DNA of 8,904 bases, taken from contig JAAZNO010000037.1 of NCBI GenBank assembly GCA_012798275.1, positions 1 through 8,904 on the forward strand, read 5' to 3'. Of the stretch, positions 7,177 through 8,904 are shown in pieces; within the stretch, counting starts at the first letter, position 1, and every line of letters begins with the position of its first letter. The position numbers and the translations under genes are program-made. The notes beneath the pieces were generated by a model. The model did not search any database, had not been told where the DNA came from, and saw nothing but the letters and a program-made list of their open reading frames with translations. This stretch comes from Chloroflexota bacterium (lineage in GTDB: Bacteria; Chloroflexota; Anaerolineae; B4-G1; SLSP01).

Positions 7177-7207
7177 CATGTACCTCCGTTAGCCTGCTGC
7201 ACTTTCC

Positions 7208-7236
7208 AGTTTAGCATAAGGAGCGCTGAATGTCAA
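7208..7236 (-). promoter_or_regulatory. Sigma-70-type extended -10 promoter for the response regulator-cinA pair
   Basis: On the minus strand TTGACA (7231-7236) is a perfect -35 box. A 17-nt spacer ends in TGC (extended -10), followed by TAAACT (7208-7213), which matches 4 of 6 bases of the -10 consensus. A start point near 7200 would give a leader of about 25 nt containing GGAGGT. This implies that the response regulator is not simply a downstream member of the tyrS transcript. Confidence 0.75.
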
Positions 7237-7274
7237 CGTGCGGCGGCAACCATTTTTGGCCCTGCCGGCGCGAG

Positions 7275-8492
7275 TTACGGTTTCAGCTGCAGGAAGCGCC
7301 GTTTCCCCACCTGGAGGATGGCCTCTTCCGCCGGCACGACAAAATCCACATCGGTGATGACCTCCGCGCCGAGGCGCACCCCTCCTTGTTGGACGAGGCG
7401 CCGGGCGTCGCTCTTGCTGCCGGCGAGGCCCGCGGCGTGCAGCAGGTCCACGAGCCGGGTCGGCTCAGAGAGCTGGAAAACCGGCATCTCCGGCGGCAGC
7501 TCGCGCTGTTGATGTACGCGCTCGAAGTGCGCCGCTGCATTATCGGCGGCCTCGCTGCCGTGGAAGATGTCCACCAGCTCCCACGCCAGCTGCTTCTTGG
7601 CCTCCATGGGATGGAGGGTCCCCGCGCGCAAGGCGGCCTCGATCTCGGCGATGTGCTCCGGCGTCCAGCGGGTGACCAGGTTGAAGTAGTTGGACATCGC
7701 CTCATCGGGGAGGCTCATGGTCTTGCCATACATGACCTCTGGGGGTTCGCTGATGCCGATGTAGTTGCCCAGGCTCTTCGACATGCGGATGTGTCCATCC
7801 GTGCCGACGAGGATCGGCAGGGTGATGGCGATCTGCGGCAGTTGCCCGTACACTTCTTGCAGCTTGCGTCCCGCCATGAGGTTGAACAGCTGCTCGGTCG
7901 CGCCCAGCTGCACATCGGCTTGCAACACGACCGCATCGTACCCCTGCATCAGCGCGTAGAAGAGCTCGTGCAGCCAGACCGGGTCGTTGCGTTCCAGGCG
8001 TTTGGCGAAGTTGTCGCGCACCAGGAATTGCTGGACGGTGAAATTCGACGCCAGGTTGATCAGATCCTCGAAGGTGAGCTGGCTCAGCCATTCGCCGTTG
8101 TAGCGTACCTCGGTCTTGGAGCCGTCCAGAATCTTGAAGGCCTGCTCCTGGTACGTGCGGGCATTCGCCGCGATCTGTTCGGGCGTGGGGCGCGGGCGCG
8201 CCTTGTCCTTGTCCGAGGGGTCCCCGATCAGCGCGGTGTAATTGCCGATGACGAAGATCACCTGATGTCCCAGCTCCTGGAATTGGCGCAGCTTGCGCAT
8301 TGTGACGGTGTGCCCGATGTGCAGATCGGGCGACGTGGGGTCATAGCCACAATAGACGCGCAGCGGCCTTCCCGTTTTCGCGGAGAGTTCCAGGCGTTGC
8401 TGGAGCTCCTGGCGCATGTTCGTGTAGGTTTGCGGATCGCCGTATTCGACGCCTCGCATGAGAATGTCCAGCTGTTGTTCGATTGTTGGCAT
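7275..8492 (-). CDS. tyrS: Tyrosyl-tRNA synthetase
   Basis: The 405-residue enzyme charges tRNA-Tyr with tyrosine using ATP. The class I signature DPTSPDLHIGHT places HIGH at residues 58-61 and the second signature RMSKS at 236-240. The catalytic domain includes GDPSDKDKARP and WLHELFYALMQGYDAVVLQADVQLGATEQ, with the QADVQLGATEQ segment that TyrRS uses for substrate binding. An S4 RNA-binding domain covers about 340-405 and ends in GKRRFLQLKP. The HIGHT and RMSKS forms point to the TyrZ/Thermus-like branch and not the E. coli TyrS branch. The ATG at 8492 is preceded by AAGGAGG (8498-8504, 5 nt spacing). An in-frame extension upstream to 8585 would run into repeat sequence and is rejected. No terminator with a U-tract is evident after the stop. 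Confidence 0.97.
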   Translation of the reverse strand: MPTIEQQLDILMRGVEYGDPQTYTNMRQELQQRLELSAKTGRPLRVYCGYDPTSPDLHIGHTVTMRKLRQFQELGHQVIFVIGNYTALIGDPSDKDKARPRPTPEQIAANARTYQEQAFKILDGSKTEVRYNGEWLSQLTFEDLINLASNFTVQQFLVRDNFAKRLERNDPVWLHELFYALMQGYDAVVLQADVQLGATEQLFNLMAGRKLQEVYGQLPQIAITLPILVGTDGHIRMSKSLGNYIGISEPPEVMYGKTMSLPDEAMSNYFNLVTRWTPEHIAEIEAALRAGTLHPMEAKKQLAWELVDIFHGSEAADNAAAHFERVHQQRELPPEMPVFQLSEPTRLVDLLHAAGLAGSKSDARRLVQQGGVRLGAEVITDVDFVVPAEEAILQVGKRRFLQLKP

Positions 8493-8504
8493 GTCTCCCT
8501 CCTT

Positions 8505-8643
8505 CGAAAATGGCCCCGAATGAACACGAATTTCACGAATAAGATTAGAAATTCCTTGCCCCGGGGCTGCTACGTCCTCAAACACCGCGCTTCAGCGCGG
8601 TGGGCTCGTGTCGAACCGGTGAGCCGTCGCCGTCGCTGCTCAC
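8505..8643. repeat. Structured intergenic repeat, copy 1
   Basis: This unit matches copy 2 at a constant offset of 190 bp with about 12 mismatches over the first 106 bases, counted by eye (near 89%). It holds CGAAAATGGCCCCGAATG, the paired CACGAAT motifs, GGGGCTGCTACGTCC, a near-perfect 8-bp GC hairpin (8583-8602) and GTGAGC...GCTCAC arms (8619-8624 and 8638-8643). Its left end touches the tyrS ribosome-binding site. The internal GCCGTC is duplicated relative to copy 2. Confidence 0.85.
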
Positions 8644-8683
8644 GACTCACATTTTTATCCTTGGATGATGTGCGCCAGCACAT
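8570..8683 (-). CDS. Possible 37-residue ORF in the tyrS upstream region (unverified)
   Basis: An ATG at 8683 is preceded by CAGGAGA with 4 nt spacing and opens 37 codons to a TAG at 8570. The product would begin MCWRTSSKDKNV and be rich in arginine, and most of it is read from repeat copy 1. The ATG lies in a small hairpin (ATGTGC/GCACAT, 8668-8683). No family is recognised. It could be a leader peptide or an accident of the repeat, and I lean toward the latter. Confidence 0.2.
   Translation of the reverse strand: MCWRTSSKDKNVSREQRRRRLTGSTRAHRAEARCLRT
8583..8602. repeat. GC-rich hairpin inside repeat copy 1
   Basis: CACCGCGC and GCGCGGTG are exact inverse complements around a TTCA loop. 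In copy 2 the same place (8773-8792) has one mismatch and one wobble pair, so the fold is mostly kept although the bases differ. Confidence 0.75.
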
Positions 8684-8694
8684 GGCGTCTCCTG

Positions 8695-8849
8695 CGAAAA
8701 TGGCCCCGAATGGGCACGAATTTCACGAATCAGATCAGGAATTCCTTACCCCCGGGCTGCTACGTCCCCAAACAGTGCGCCTCAGCGCGGTGGACTCGTG
8801 TCAGCTGGGGATGGAATCCCCAGCTGAACTGTGAGCCGTCGCTGCTCAC
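8695..8849. repeat. Structured intergenic repeat, copy 2, with hairpin insertion
   Basis: This second copy of the unit at 8505-8643 is in the same orientation. It differs by point changes and by a 23-bp insertion (about 8803-8825) between a GTC and a GAAC that are adjacent in copy 1. It keeps the GTGAGC...GCTCAC arms at 8831-8836 and 8844-8849. Sequence after 8849 does not match copy 1. Confidence 0.85.
8801..8827. repeat. 11-bp-stem hairpin specific to copy 2
   Basis: TCAGCTGGGGA (8801-8811) pairs perfectly with 8817-8827 around the loop TGGAA. Copy 1 lacks it. There is no U-tract on either side, so it is not a standard terminator. Confidence 0.85.
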
Positions 8850-8904
8850 GGGCTATGGTTCACAGGGTAACTGTTCAGCCACTGACTAAAAAACGCAAGA
8901 TTTC

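Larger units (their letters stand above)
8493..8904. other. Gene-poor region upstream of tyrS
   Basis: These 412 bases hold the tyrS ribosome-binding site, the two repeat copies and a 50-bp spacer with a small hairpin. The last 55 bases (GGGCTATGGTTCACAGGGTA onward) form an imperfect hairpin near 8858-8880. I see no T-box conserved sequence, convincing promoter, tRNA or confident gene. Confidence 0.7.

Noticed and set aside
7237..7274. Terminator just after tyrS
   Set aside because: Only a weak bulged stem around AAAAAT can be drawn and no U-tract follows it.
7230..8834. A 534-codon plus-strand open frame opposite tyrS
   Set aside because: It mirrors the tyrS coding sequence, continues through the repeats, resembles no protein family and has no ribosome-binding site. 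It is a GC-rich shadow frame.
8505..8849. CRISPR array
   Set aside because: There are only two copies, each over 100 bp, diverged and without short unique spacers.
8493..8904. T-box riboswitch in the tyrS leader
   Set aside because: A T-box would be expected to show the conserved antiterminator sequence near GGGTGGNACCGCG plus a terminator. Neither is seen on the minus strand, although GC hairpins are present.

Overview
This GC-rich window (mostly 60-65% G+C by eye) reads as chromosomal bacterial DNA, most likely from a Chloroflexota lineage (Anaerolineae/Caldilineae type). The inference rests on an AmaP/Asp23-like membrane protein directly coupled to scpB, an adenosine-specific kinase of the PF04008 family, a stand-alone receiver protein, and a dispersed-type intergenic repeat of a style common in those genomes. 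The lineage is inferred and cannot be proven from sequence alone.

Layout. Positions 44-3894 hold three plus-strand genes: an AmaP-like two-helix membrane protein with a proline-rich tail, scpB (chromosome segregation, starting at a TTG that overlaps the preceding stop), and an 852-residue membrane protein that joins a secreted amidotransferase-like domain to a polytopic MOP-flippase-like region. Positions 3891-8492 hold six minus-strand genes. In transcription order they are tyrS (tyrosyl-tRNA synthetase), a single-domain CheY-like response regulator, a CinA N-terminal-domain protein, an adenosine-specific kinase, an alpha/alpha-toroid-like protein and a NUDIX hydrolase. The two blocks converge with stop codons overlapping by 4 bp and no room for a terminator.

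Transcription. A near-consensus extended -10 sigma-70-type promoter (7208-7236, minus) lies between tyrS and the response regulator. It probably drives the response regulator-cinA pair, which shares a GTGA start/stop overlap. A perfect 17-bp-stem palindrome (5857-5895) separates cinA from the kinase-toroid-NUDIX group. That group is tightly packed: 27 bp between the first two genes and a 23-bp overlap between the last two.

The right edge, 8493-8904, has no confident gene. It is the tyrS upstream region and holds two copies, 190 bp apart, of a structured repeat rich in small hairpins. One copy carries an extra 23-bp hairpin-forming insertion. A small unverified ORF with a ribosome-binding site lies between the copies.

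The most unusual items are the structured tandem repeat in front of tyrS, the fused amidotransferase-like/flippase-like protein, the coupling of a lone receiver to a truncated CinA, and the inside-out palindrome. I do not see a defence system, CRISPR array, transposase or rRNA/tRNA gene.
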